Source: Chamaecyparis obtusa
Lineage: Eukaryota; Streptophyta; Pinopsida; Cupressales; Cupressaceae
Direction: 5' to 3'
Length of the DNA stretch: 64,000 nt
Assembly (NCBI GenBank): GCA_027943335.1
Contig: BSBK01000970.1
Span: forward strand, 1,456,001-1,520,000
Each line of letters opens with the position of its first letter. Position 1 is the first letter of the stretch. Below the pieces are notes generated by a model. That model searched no databases and was not told the DNA's origin. It was given only the letters and a program-made list of their open reading frames with translations. A program made the position numbers and the translations under genes. Shown piece after piece: positions 49,664-59,334 of this stretch.

Positions 49664-49675
49664 ACTCTGATACCA
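49664..49675 (-). other. Primer-binding site of X
   Basis: Minus strand TGGTATCAGAGT directly after the LTR end TTCTAACA. TGGTATCAGAG is the classic copia site for initiator Met-tRNA. Confidence 0.9.
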
Positions 49676-50217
49676 TGTTAGAAATAATAATAAAAATAGT
49701 AGAGAAAAGGAAAGAACCCAAGTGTGAGTGCATGAAATGAATTTACCAAGATCAGAGAGAGAGAGAGTGTGTGTGTGTGTGTGCTTCAACGAATCAAGCC
49801 TCAAGATCAACAAAGTGCTCCAAGAACAACAAGAACTCAAAGATTTTGGAAAGGGGAAAGCAAATAAAACCCCTTGTGAATTATGAATGAGGCTCAAAGC
49901 CTAAGGAAGAAGAGAGAAATGGAGCACAAAGCTCATTACAATATGGAGAGAAAGAATGAGAGAAGAGAGAAGAATATTGAGCAAGTGTGTGAGAGGAATC
50001 TCTTAAGTAGAGATGAGTGGAGGAGTTTGTATGTAACTCCCATCTTAGATGAATGCTACATTCATATTGTGTGTGTGAAAAATGTGAGATTCCTCTTAAG
50101 GAGGAATATCTGATTTCCTTATTAAAGGAATTATAAAAAGGTGACATGTCCTCCTACTTGGACTAGAGGGCAAATACAATATAGGATACATTGGTTTATC
50201 CTTTAATTACATATATT
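49676..50217 (-). repeat. 5' LTR of element X, truncated
   Basis: Pairs with 7312-7869. Lacks the outer 25 or so bases, including its TG start, at the junction with H1. Contains a GA/GT microsatellite at 49757-49786 that is much shorter in the left LTR. Confidence 0.88.
49757..49786. repeat. GA/GT microsatellite in X LTR
   Basis: Run of AG units followed by GT units; the left LTR has only a short AG run at the same place, so it grew after insertion. Confidence 0.9.
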
Positions 50218-51732
50218 ACCTAAATCTACTGATGAAGCTTGTAAAAATGAATATTGCATTAAATAAATGAAGAACTAGATCAAATTGAAAAGAACAAGAC
50301 CTGGGAGTTGGTCTCTAGACCTAAAGATAAGAATGTTATAGGAACTAAATGGGTATTCAAAAACAAGATGAATGAACAAGGAGAAGTGGTAAGAAAAAAA
50401 GCAATATTGGTATGTAAAGGATACTCATAGCAAGAAGGAATTGACTATGAAGAAACTTTTGTACCTGTTGCAAGAATTAAAGTAGTAAAAAAAAATTTGG
50501 CTTATGCAACTTATAATAAATTCAAAGTATATCGAATGGATGTGAAGTCAGTATTTTTGAATGGAGAATTAGAAGAAGAAGTCTACAATGAGCAGCCCAA
50601 AGGTTTTCCCTTAACTCATGAAGCAGACATGGTATTTAAACTGAACAAAGTTTTATATGGACTTAAACAAGCACCTAGAACTTGGTATGCAAGACTGGAT
50701 AAGTATTTGATAAAATTAGGATTTACCAAAGGTACAAAAAATAGTAAATTGTATATGAAATAAATTGAAAATGGTTTGTTGGTTGTGGTTTTTTTTGTTG
50801 ATGATATTATCTTTGGAGGAGAAGATGAAGCCAGTGATAAATTTGCACATGAAATGAAGACTAAATTTGAAATGAGTATGATTGGTGAGATGAAATATTT
50901 TTTAGGACCTCAGATAACACATAAAAGTGTTGGTATTTTCTTATGTCAAACAAAGTACTTGAATGACTTATTAAAGAGATTTGGAATGGAGAATTGTAAG
51001 CCTATTGGCACACCTATGGTAACTAGACACAAGTTATCTAGCACACATGAAACTCCTATAGTTAAATAAAAGAGGTACAAATCTATGATTGGAAGATTGC
51101 AGTATTTAACTCATACAAGACCAGACATATCACATGTAGTTGGAATCATTACAATATTTCAAGCTGATCCTAAGGAATCACATTATGTAGCAATAAAAAG
51201 AATACTGAGGTACTTGAAAGGCACAATTAAACATGGATTGTGGTATGAAAAATTTGATGACTTTACCTTATGTGCATATACAGATGTAGATTGGGGAGGC
51301 ATTGTTGATGACAAAAAGAGTACAAGTGGTGGAGAATTTTTCCTTAGAGGAAGATTGGTTTCTTGGCTAAGAAAGAAACAAAATTGTATTTCACAGAACA
51401 CAGCAAAAGGAGAATATGTAGCAGCAGAAAACAATTGTAACCAGATAATATGGATGAAACAAATGTTGAAAGATATTGGAATAAAATTTGATGAGCCTGT
51501 TGTTATACACTGTGATAACATTAGTACAATAAGTATGTCTAAGAATCATGTACTACATTCTAAGACAAAGCATATAGAAATAAAGTATCATGTAGTGAGA
51601 GAGAAAGTTGTAGAGAAAGAAGTCAGACTTGAGTGTATAAGTATAAAAGAGAAGATTGTAGATATATTTACAAAGGCCTTACCTAAAGATATATTTGAGT
51701 ATTTGAGAGGTATGCTTGGGGTTATGCCCTAG
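50218..51732 (+). pseudogene. Ty1/copia H1: reverse transcriptase and RNase H
   Basis: One frame with three stops (50428 TAG, 50761 TAA, 51067 TAA), each where copia elements normally have Gln. RT: TKWVFKNKMNEQGEVV, YRMDVKSVFLNGELEEEVY, LYGLKQAPRTWY, and the catalytic VVFFVDDIIFGG near 50800 with both Asp present. RNase H: AYTDVDWGG, KSTSGGEFFLRGRLVSW and HVLHSKTKHIEIKYH, ending LRGMLGVMP at 51732. The first 210 bases duplicate, with about a dozen differences, the end of the left H1 half. The enzyme would copy element RNA in the cytoplasmic particle. Confidence 0.92.
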
Positions 51733-52144
51733 CCTACTTTTGAGAAGTGATGTAGATTATTGCATCAATCCAGTGGTATATGAGATTTATCTTTTTCTAT
51801 ACCGAATGTTGGTACTTCTTCTATGGGGGAGTATGTGTGTTTTGAGCTAAGTCATGCAGGACTCTAGTAATTATATTTTCTAAAATAGTGTCTTTTGACA
51901 TTGAGAGGTATTTTGAGTCAATTTGACATAATGATGCTTTACTAACATTGATGTCAATGGGGGAGAAGAATACATGAAAAATATCCATTGATTGGGATGA
52001 GAAGAATTGAATAGGAAAATGAAGAAAGATTTGATTGATGAAGAGGACTTCAAAACATTTCAGAGTAGTAGTATTCCAAATTGGTATTTACAGAACTTGG
52101 ATGCTTTTTCATCTATGTTTCCATCAATGCCAATGGGGGAGATT
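51733..52144 (+). other. H1 3' untranslated region and polypurine tract
   Basis: Non-coding after the RNase H stop. ATGGGGGAG occurs at about 51820, 51956 and 52133, the last one (CCAATGGGGGAGAT) directly before TGTTAGGAAT, so it is the working polypurine tract. Confidence 0.75.
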
Positions 52145-52687
52145 GTTAGGAATAAATGTTGAATATATCCTATGGGGGAGTATTTTCAGCCATTTTGTAG
52201 CTGTTGTATGTTTCATTCATGACTGTGATTGTCATTGATGTCAACATAGTGATTTACTAGAGATTAGCAGAGGAGCAGAAAGTGTTTGGATTAGCGCATG
52301 TGGAGTATTGTAGATCAAGCTATGTGGAGTTGAGGACTTACTCTATATTATGTCCTGAGATCATGGTCAAGAGAACGTACATAAATTCAATCATTCATGA
52401 CAGTTATGTGTAAATCAGTGGAAGCAGTATTCAGGCAGTGTTCCTGAGAAGCGACTTGTAGAAATTGGATGATATCTCCTAATCAGGATAGAATCTGGGC
52501 ATGCAAATTTATACAGTTGATAAAGACATTATGATAGTGATGTGGACATGATAGCAAGATCAGAGGTTGCATGAGTGAAGAATTATTTTGTTTGGAAGCT
52601 GATAGTTTTTATGAGACATTGTGTAACATATGGAAGTTTATATTTTATAATTGGTTAAGCCTTGTATTAAGGGGGCACCCTTCATCA
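52145..52687 (+). repeat. LTR region: start of H1 3' LTR passing into 5' LTR of G4
   Basis: It begins TGTTAGGAATAAATG after a copia polypurine tract and ends GGGGGCACCCTTCATCA two bases before a primer site for the gypsy element G4. One end is thus copia and the other gypsy; I cannot place the border. The sequence lacks long frames. Confidence 0.6.
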
Positions 52688-52689
52688 AG

Positions 52690-52700
52690 TGGTATCAGAG
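52690..52700 (+). other. Primer-binding site of G4
   Basis: TGGTATCAGAG two bases after the LTR end; initiator Met-tRNA type, usual in chromoviruses. Confidence 0.8.
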
Positions 52701-52828
52701 TGGAATTTCCTAAGTTTGTAAACAGATCATTGACTATGAGGTAGCTTTCACCAGGGCCATGGTTTAGGGTTTCAGTGAGTAGCACGAAAATGCCTCCATG
52801 AAGGGAACGTGGTGGAAGAGCTGGTGGT

Positions 52829-53480
52829 GTGACACCTGAGGTTAGAGTGCTCCAGAGACAAGTGCAAGCATTACAAGAAGAGATTCATAGAGGAATGAAT
52901 CTTAATGTCAAAGATGAAAGCGAGGATGAAGCCAAAGAAGAAAACTTTGATCAAGAAGGAGAAGGCGAAATTATGAACCAAGAGGAAGAAAGGCTTTTTT
53001 GGGCCATTTCCAAGATCGGGAAAAGACCTAAGATTGAGGTTCCTGCATTTTTAGGAAATCTTAACCCAGAGGAGTTGATCAACTCAGTCAATGAATTTGA
53101 AGAATATTTTGAGTATCAAGATGTCGAGGATCCTAATCAAGTTAAGTTTGCGAAGGTCAGACTGAAGGGCCATGCGAAGATCTGGTGGCAAGAGATTCAA
53201 TTGGAGCGAAATAGAAGAGGAAAGGATAAAATCACAAGATGGTATTGGATGGTGGAAAAATTGAAGTGAAAGTTCATTTGTGTTGATTATGAGCTTGACC
53301 TACTAAAGAAAATGCAAAGTTTGAAGCAAGCAGGAATATATGTTTAGGAGTATATGGAGGAGTTCTATCAAATCCTCATCAGAAGAGGCCACGTGAAAGT
53401 TGATAAGGAGAAATTTTCCCATTACCTTAAGGGGTTGAGGAATATCCATACCCGATTGTCTAGGTGTAGGATTACCACAA
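52829..53480 (+). pseudogene. G4 Gag fragment
   Basis: Open to 53269 with RPKIEVPAFLGNLNPEELINSV, EYFEYQDVEDPNQVKFAKV and KGHAKIWWQEI, the retrotransposon Gag core. After a stop the frame continues with VDYELDLLKKMQSLKQA and YMEEFYQI. It then jumps near 53475 directly into the second half of a protease. The Gag zinc knuckle and the front of the protease are missing, so an internal deletion has removed them. Confidence 0.85.
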
Positions 53481-53484
53481 GGTC

Positions 53485-53856
53485 ATGGTCAGTGAACAGT
53501 GCCTAGTAAAGTTCAAGATTGGCGGATACCATAATGAGATACTATGTGATATCATACCTATGGATGCATGTCATATGTTGTTGGGTAGACCATGGTGGTT
53601 TGATAGGTGTGTTGTACATGATGGTCATGCAAATACCTATTCCCTGACAAAGGATGGAGTGAGACATAAGCTAAAGCCATTGAAGGACACAGAAGAAAAG
53701 GTATGTGGTAATGCAAGAATAAGTTTTGTTAATGGAAGAAAATTCCTAGAGGGTATGAGGAATGAGCATGTTTGTTTTTATTTAATTCCAAAAGCTGGTA
53801 AAGAGGAAGTAGAAGATGTACCTATAGAAGTTGCAGATTTGTTGAATGAGTTTTAG
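53485..53856 (+). pseudogene. G4 protease, C-terminal half
   Basis: CLVKFKIGGYHNEILCDIIP, MDACHMLLGRPWWFDRCVVH and SLTKDGVRHKLKPL match the second half of a plant chromovirus retropepsin. The active-site Asp motif lies in the deleted part, so this cannot be an active protease. Open for 123 codons, then a stop at 53854 and the RT region begins. Confidence 0.85.
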
Positions 53857-54894
53857 GATATTGTATCTAATAATGTACTTGATGGATTTCCACCCGTAAG
53901 GAAGATAAATCATCAATTGAAATTGATTCCAAGAGTTAGTTTTCCAAATAAGGTAGCACACAGAATGACACCAGCAGAAAGTGAAGATTTGAATAGACAA
54001 GTACATGAGTTGTTATAGAAGGGGTTGATTTGGGAGATCATGAGTCCATGTGTTATACCAAAAATATTAGTACTGAAAAAGAATGGAGAATGGAGGATGT
54101 TTATAGATTCTAGAGTAGTGAACAACATCACAATCAAGTACAGATTTCCATTTCCACGGATGGATTATATTATGGACTGTTTGAGTGGAGCTGTGTATTT
54201 TTCAAAAATAGATCTGAAGAGTGGATATCATCAGATTCAAATCAGAGGAAAGGATGAATGGAAAACTACTTTCAAGACAAAAGAAGGATTGTATGAGTGG
54301 TTAGTCATGCCTTTTGGGCTAACTAATGCATAGAGCACTTTCATGTGGCTCATGAACAAGGTTCTAAAAGAATTTCTGGGTAAGTTTATCATTTTTTAGT
54401 TGGATGATATTTTGATCTTTAGTAAGACATTGGAGGACCATATGATGCATATTCATATGATGTTTGAGAAGTTAAGGGAAGAGAAATTGTTGATTAATTT
54501 GAAGAAGTGCAGTTTTGTGAAGGAGTTAGTGTATCTGGGATTTGTAGTTTCAGCGGAAGGTCTAAAAATGAACCTAGAGAAAGTGCATGCTATCCTTGAG
54601 TGGCCTACTCCAAGGAGTGATACTAAGGTAAGATCTTTTCATGGTTTGGCTAGCTTTTACAAAAAAATTATCAAAATTTTTAGTAGTATTTGTGGACCCT
54701 TGACTGAAAAAATGAGAGGGGATAGAAAAGAGTTTAAGTGGACTACTGGGATAGATAAGAGTTTTAAAATGTTGAAACAAAAAGTTACAGAACAACCTAT
54801 TTTAGCACTTCCATATTTTAATAAGGTGTTTCAAGTAGATTGTGATGCTAGTGGTCCTGCAATAGGAGCTATTATGAACCAAGAAGGTAAATGA
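53857..54894 (+). pseudogene. G4 reverse transcriptase
   Basis: [53 protein letters not shown] and [12 protein letters not shown]; then stop-LDDILIFSKT near 54400, where the catalytic Tyr codon of the YxDD box is a TAG; then LVYLGFVVS and PILALPYFNKVFQVDCDASG. The two catalytic Asp remain. Stops at 54016, 54331 and 54397 inactivate it. The frame ends at 54892, where about ten codons are missing before the RNase H resumes. Confidence 0.88.
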
Positions 54895-55170
54895 TGCCAA
54901 GAGAAAATATTATATTTATGATCAGGAATTTTATACTATAGTTCAGGCATTGAAGAGGTGGAGACACAATCTTCTTCCTAAGGAGTTTTTTTTGTATACT
55001 GATCATCAAGCTTTGCAATATTTGAATAGTCAAGGAAAGTTGAATCAAAGGTATTTGAAATGGGTTGATTTTTTGTAGAATTATGCATTTGTTTTGAAAC
55101 ACAGGAGTGAAAATTCTAATAGGGTTGTAGATGCTCTAAGCAGAAGACAAATTTTGCTAACAGAGATGTA
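54895..55170 (+). pseudogene. G4 RNase H
   Basis: NDAKRKYYIYDQEFYTIVQ, WRHNLLPKEFFLYTDHQAL, YLNSQGKLNQRYLKWVDF and a final NRVVDALSRR, typical gypsy RNase H, with a stop at 55076. The start is damaged by a small deletion. Confidence 0.85.
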
Positions 55171-56260
55171 GATTGAGGTGGTTGGGTTCAAGGAACTCAA
55201 GACTTTGTATCTAGAGGATCCTAATTTTGGTGAAGCTTGGAAATCTTGTAAAGAACTTGTTACTCTAGATAGAATGAAGTGTTTGGATTTCATCATTCAA
55301 GATGATATGCTATTCAGAGGGAGTCAGTTGTACATTCCATGAAGTTCTATGAGGGATAATCTCATCAAGGAGAATCATAGCGGAGGATTGGCTGGACATT
55401 TTGGTCATGATAAAACCCTTGCTTTGGTTAGTGAGAATTATTACTATCCATAGTTGCAACAAGATGTCAAGAATTTTGTACAGAGTTGTAGAGTATGTCA
55501 CATGGAAAAGGGCGTAAAGTAGAATATAGGGTTGTATCAACCATTACCTGTACCAAAAAATCCTTGATAGGATATTAGTATGGATTTTGTTCTTGGTTTA
55601 CCAAGGACTTAGTGGGGACATGATTCAATTTTTGTGGTGGTTGACAATATTTCAAAGATGTCACATTTCATTCCCTGCAGGAAGACTAATGATATTGTTC
55701 ATGTAGAAGAATTTTTTTTCAAAGAAGTGGTGAGACTACATGATTTGCCAAAGAGTATAGTTTCAGATTGAGACACTAAGTTTGTTGGATGTTTCTTGTG
55801 AACATTATAGAAGAATTTAAAGATAGATTTGAAGTTTAGTTCATCACATCATCCACAGACTGATGGATAGACAGAGGTGGTGAATAGGAGTTTGGGAAAT
55901 TTGCTAAGATGTTTGGTTGGAGATAAGCCAATAGGATGAGATTTGATTTTACCACAAGTGGAATTTGCATATAATAATGTTGTTAATAGGAGCACTGGTA
56001 AATCACCATTCCAGATTGTATATAGAAGTAGTCCCAGAAATGCATCTAATTTGAGGAAGATAGATAAAGGAGAAATAAGTAGTGTTGAAGCTAAGGAGTT
56101 TGCAGAACATTTGAAGAACATCCATGAGAAGGTGAGGAAGCACATTACCAAGATGAATATACAGTATAAGGCTAAGGTAGATGAGAAAAGAAGGCATAAG
56201 GAATTTCAAGTTGGGGATGAGATTTCAATTAAAGGAGAGATTTCCAATTGGTACATATAA
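55171..56260 (+). pseudogene. G4 integrase, zinc finger and catalytic core
   Basis: Zinc-binding HSGGLAGHFGHDKTLAL...CRVCHMEKG near 55380-55510. The core has ISMDFVLGLP, an IVSD-stop-DTKF box near 55765 (TGA where related elements have Arg) and HHPQTDG-stop-TEVVNR near 55855 (TAG where they have Gln). Asp, Asp and Glu are all present. VEFAYNNVVNRSTGKSPFQI follows. There are at least nine stops and a frameshift near 56215. It would have inserted the element cDNA. Confidence 0.87.
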
Positions 56261-56612
56261 CAAGCCAAAAATGAAGAGGTTTGGGCCATGTAAGATACTG
56301 GAGAAGCATGATTCAGGAAATTCCTATGAGGTTGAGTTACCTATTGAGCTGAATATTTCACCAATAATTAAAATTTTAGATCTGATAGAGTATCATGAAG
56401 GGGGTATTGAAGATGAGATCACAAAAGCACAGTGCAGTATTCCAGCAACTAGTTCAGCTACCAAGGAGATTGAGGACATACTGGACAATCATGTTGGTAG
56501 AATCACAAGGAATAGGACATATGAAGAATATCTAGTCAAATAGAAAGGATGACCTATTGAAGATTAATCATGGCTGGAAAAGGAGGAGGTTAACCATATT
56601 GGTTTTCCTTTT
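56181..56612 (+). pseudogene. G4 integrase C-terminus and chromodomain
   Basis: Shifted frame with KRFGPCKILEKHDSGNSYEVE and LPIELNISPIIKILDL, then a chromodomain: RITRNRTYEEYLVK, stop, KG, stop, PIED, stop, SWLEKEEV. The first stop replaces the Trp of the aromatic cage (TGG-to-TAG). Chromodomains guide such elements to heterochromatin, and this puts G4 in the chromoviruses. Confidence 0.85.
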
Positions 56613-57145
56613 CACACCTAAGTTGTGATAGGGTCACTTCTCAAATTACCCCAGGTGTCTAATGCTATTCATTGTAACTAATCAAGATAGCAGATCTACC
56701 TTGCAATTCACCAAGATATAGATATAGTGTGTATCTATTATTCAAAAGGTTGTAGCCTTCACCCCTTTGAGCAATGATCTCTTGGACAGTGTGTCCTCAC
56801 CCCTAACAGGGTCAATCATAAAAGACTCCTAACAAGGTCTGACCTTTGACTAGGTCACTGTACTAAAAGCATTGTAAAGATCAACTCCTAAAAATATTGT
56901 AAGATCTTCTATCAAGGATCATTATACACTAGTGTAGTTTATTAGTGGGTGTCAATTCCCACCAAAATTTTTACCTATTTGGGTTTACCCGTAACCAAAA
57001 TATTGGTGTTGTGTTAAAGTGTTTTTTCATTGTGTTTATGCTTAAAGTTTAAGTATACTTAATTGGATAAAGAATTGAAACTTGTAGATAACCGATTCAC
57101 CCCCCCCCCCCCCCTCTCAATTATCTCTTTGGACTATTCCTAACA
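56613..57145 (+). repeat. 3' part of a copia LTR (5' LTR of H2)
   Basis: Ends TTCCTAACA two bases before a copia primer site, so it is an LTR end. The start is not visible; G4 sequence runs into it. Contains a poly-C run at 57102-57117. The LTR start TGTTAGGAA at 52145 matches this end as an inverted terminus. Confidence 0.65.
57102..57117. repeat. Poly-C run
   Basis: About 16 C in a row inside the copia LTR, a place where length can be misread in assembly. Confidence 0.85.
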
Positions 57146-57147
57146 AT

Positions 57148-57160
57148 TGGTATCAGAACC
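57148..57160 (+). other. Primer-binding site of H2
   Basis: TGGTATCAGAACC two bases after the LTR end; initiator Met-tRNA type. Confidence 0.88.
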
Positions 57161-57202
57161 AAGTGCCTCAGAGAGAAATTTTAACAGGTTGAAGTTGATC
57201 AG

Positions 57203-58432
57203 ATGGCATTCTTTAGAAAATAAATTCCTAAGTTTGATGGAGAGAACTATCTAGATTGGAAGAACAAAATGGTGACACATTTGCAGTGCATTGCTTTTGA
57301 AGTTTTTGAAGTCGCTATCAAAGAAGTTAAGATCACCTCTCTAGAAGATCTTGCAAAGGATGGTGCTACTAAAAAGAAAAAGGATTTGTTCCATTAGAAT
57401 GCAATAGCCAAAGAAGCCCTTATCAGTGCCTTATCTGATAGTGAGTTTTCAGAGTTAAAGAAACTAGACACAGCCTACAAGATATGGAAGCACCTAGAAG
57501 ACATGTTTGAAGGAGATACACAAGAAAATAATGCATGCAAAAAGACATGGAAGAAAAGATACAATGCATTAGAGATGCTACCTGAAGAAGACATCAGAGC
57601 TTACAACCAAAGGATTCATGAAGAAATTTATGGAATCAAGAACAATGGTGGAGAGATCTCGGAGGAAGTCATTATGGATAAGTTGATGACTACTCTTATA
57701 GCAGAGTATGAAAACAAGATCAACATCCTTGATGAGACCATGCAACTTACAAAAAATTTCAAGAAAGAGACCTTGATCAGCAAAATTTCATCTTTTGAGA
57801 TTTCAAGATTGATGACAGAGCCTAAAAGTGAGACAGCCTTCAAAGCATCAGTCCATGGTAAGAAATCTTTAAACACTTCTAGTAATTTTGATGATGGAGG
57901 TGAAGATAAAGAGATAGATGATATTATTGCTATGATTACTAAGAAAGAAAGAAAAGGAAAAGGAAAGTATGAAGGCCAGTTACCATTCAAATGTTTCTCA
58001 TGTAATAAGATTGGTCACTTTGCATCTAAGTGTCCTACAAGAGTTAAGAAATTCAGTACTAACTACAAGCCTAAGTATACAAAAGAATGTTACTATGATG
58101 GTGATGGAGTTTTTGATGATGATTCAGTTGAAGATGAAATTGGATTCATTTCTATTATGGAGAATAAATATGATGAGATGGATCATGAAGATGAGAAAAA
58201 GGAACAAGAGCTAGCATTGATTTCACAAGAAGACATAAGGATATATTGGATTATAGATAGTGGTTGTTCATGTCACATGACAGGTGATAAAGATAGATTT
58301 GTTCATCTAGAAAAATACAAAGGTGGCATGGTTAGATTTGGAGATAACACTCCTAAACCTATCATTGGTAGAGGACCTATCACATTGGATGAAAAGAACA
58401 ACACTAATGTTCTTTATGTAGATGGTTTGTAG
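57203..58432 (+). pseudogene. H2 Gag and start of protease
   Basis: ATG at 57203 starts Gag; TAA at 57221 and TAG at 57395 are the only stops before an open run from 57503 to 58432. UBN2-type segment: KFDGENYLDWKNKMVTHL, YKIWKHLEDMFEGD, KKRYNALEMLPEEDIRAYN and LMTTLIAEYENKI. An intact knuckle CFSCNKIGHFASKC (CX2CX4HX4C) lies near 57990-58035. The protease signature YWIIDSGCSCHMTGD is near 58245-58290. The start was chosen because it follows the primer site at a normal distance and leads into the Gag core. The closing TAG at 58430 replaces a Gln in DGL-x-HNLLS. Confidence 0.92.
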
Positions 58433-59334
58433 CATAACCTTCTTAGTGTTGGGCAATTAATTGAAAAAGATTATACATTGGAGTTCAAAGACAACAAGTG
58501 CATCATTAACAGCAAGGATGGTGTAATGATTGCATCAGGTTCAAAGACTAAAGGTAATGTTTTTTAGCTTAAATCAAAAGCAAGTTGTTTTGTTGCTAAA
58601 GTATATGACAGTTGGCTATGGCATAAAAGACTGTGTCATATCAATTTTGATAACATAGTAAAGATAAGCAATGTAAAGGCAGTAAGAGATCTACCTAGCA
58701 TAGCAAAGCCAGTTGATACTATTTGCAAGGAATGTGTGATGGAAAAGCATGTGAGAAATTCATTCAAAAGAAAGCTTAATTCAGCAGAGAACAAGTTGGA
58801 TCTAATTCATACAAACCTATGTGGACAACCTCAAAGAAGATCATACTATGGTGAATGGTATTTCATTTTGTTTGTTGATGATTATTCTAGAATGATGTGG
58901 GTTGCATTCTTGAAAGATAAGTTAGAAGCATTTGAGAAGTTCAAAATATTCAAAGCTAATGTTGAGAATGAATCTGGACTAAAGATAAAGTGTCTAAGAT
59001 TGGATAGAGGAGGAGAATTCACCTCTGATAGATTTTATGAATACTACAAAGAACATGGAATAAAGAGACAGTTGACTGCACCTAGAACCCCTTAGCAGAA
59101 TGGAATTGCAAAGAGAAGGAATAGGATCATCCTTGATACAGCGTGCACCATCATGATTGAAGGAAAAGTTGCACACACATATTGGAGAGATGTGGTCAAT
59201 ACAACAGTCTATACCATCAATAGAATACAATTAAGGCCTGGTGCAAACAAGACACCTTATGAGGTATAGTTTGGTAATGTTCCCATAGTAAAATACTTTA
59301 GAATCTTTGGAAGCAAGTGCTACATCAAGAGGGA
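58433..59334 (+). pseudogene. H2 protease end and integrase with substituted catalytic residues
   Basis: Same frame: HNLLSVGQLIEKDYTLEF, WLWHKRLCHINFDN...CKECVMEKH (zinc-binding), YFILFVDDYSRMMWVAF and RLDRGGEFTSDRF. The first catalytic Asp is Asn (LIHTNLCG, against IFHTDLSG in H1) and the catalytic Glu is Lys (NGIAKRRNR, against NGIAERRNR in H1). Stops at 58565, 59093 and 59267 are all TAG. The frame breaks off in SKCYIKRE at 59335, where other DNA begins. An integrase with these two changes should be inactive. Confidence 0.9.

Larger units (their letters stand above)
7312..50217 (-). mobile_element. Non-autonomous Gag-only copia-like element X, minus strand, split by G1
   Basis: Minus-strand order is LTR (50217-49676), primer site (49675-49664), a 2-kb leader, Gag with zinc knuckle (47621-46671), the G1 insertion, Gag C-terminus (8655-7926), polypurine tract (about 7885-7870) and LTR (7869-7312). 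Removing G1 leaves one frame running from the Gag tail straight to a stop 40 bases before the polypurine tract. There is therefore no room for protease, integrase or RT. The element was about 4.9 kb and would have needed enzymes from a copia relative. The right LTR has lost its last 25 or so bases at the junction with H1. Confidence 0.85.
1..52144 (+). mobile_element. Ty1/copia retrotransposon H1, outermost host element, split by nested insertions
   Basis: Domain order on the plus strand is Gag, protease, integrase, then RT and RNase H, the copia order. The left half is 1-1278 plus 5925-7311 and the right half is 50218-52144. The gap holds minus-strand element X with the gypsy elements inside it. 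The halves overlap: about 210 bases ending at 7311 recur in diverged form at 50218-50427. The split is therefore not a simple insertion; the right half may come from a second copy of the same family joined by recombination. The 5' LTR lies outside the window. A polypurine tract and LTR start are at the 3' end. Confidence 0.75.
52690..56612 (+). mobile_element. Chromodomain Ty3/gypsy element G4, internal region
   Basis: Gag, protease fragment, RT, RNase H, integrase and chromodomain in gypsy order on the plus strand, with many stops and frame changes. No 3' LTR matching 52145-52687 is found downstream, so the 3' end is probably truncated. It lies between a copia LTR start (52145) and a copia LTR end (57145). 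Confidence 0.85.
57146..59334 (+). mobile_element. Ty1/copia element H2, truncated after integrase
   Basis: Primer site, Gag, protease and most of integrase in one frame without a single frameshift, then an abrupt break at about 59335. H2 differs from H1 at many residues of the shared integrase, so it is another subfamily. The RT and RNase H are absent from the window. Confidence 0.85.
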
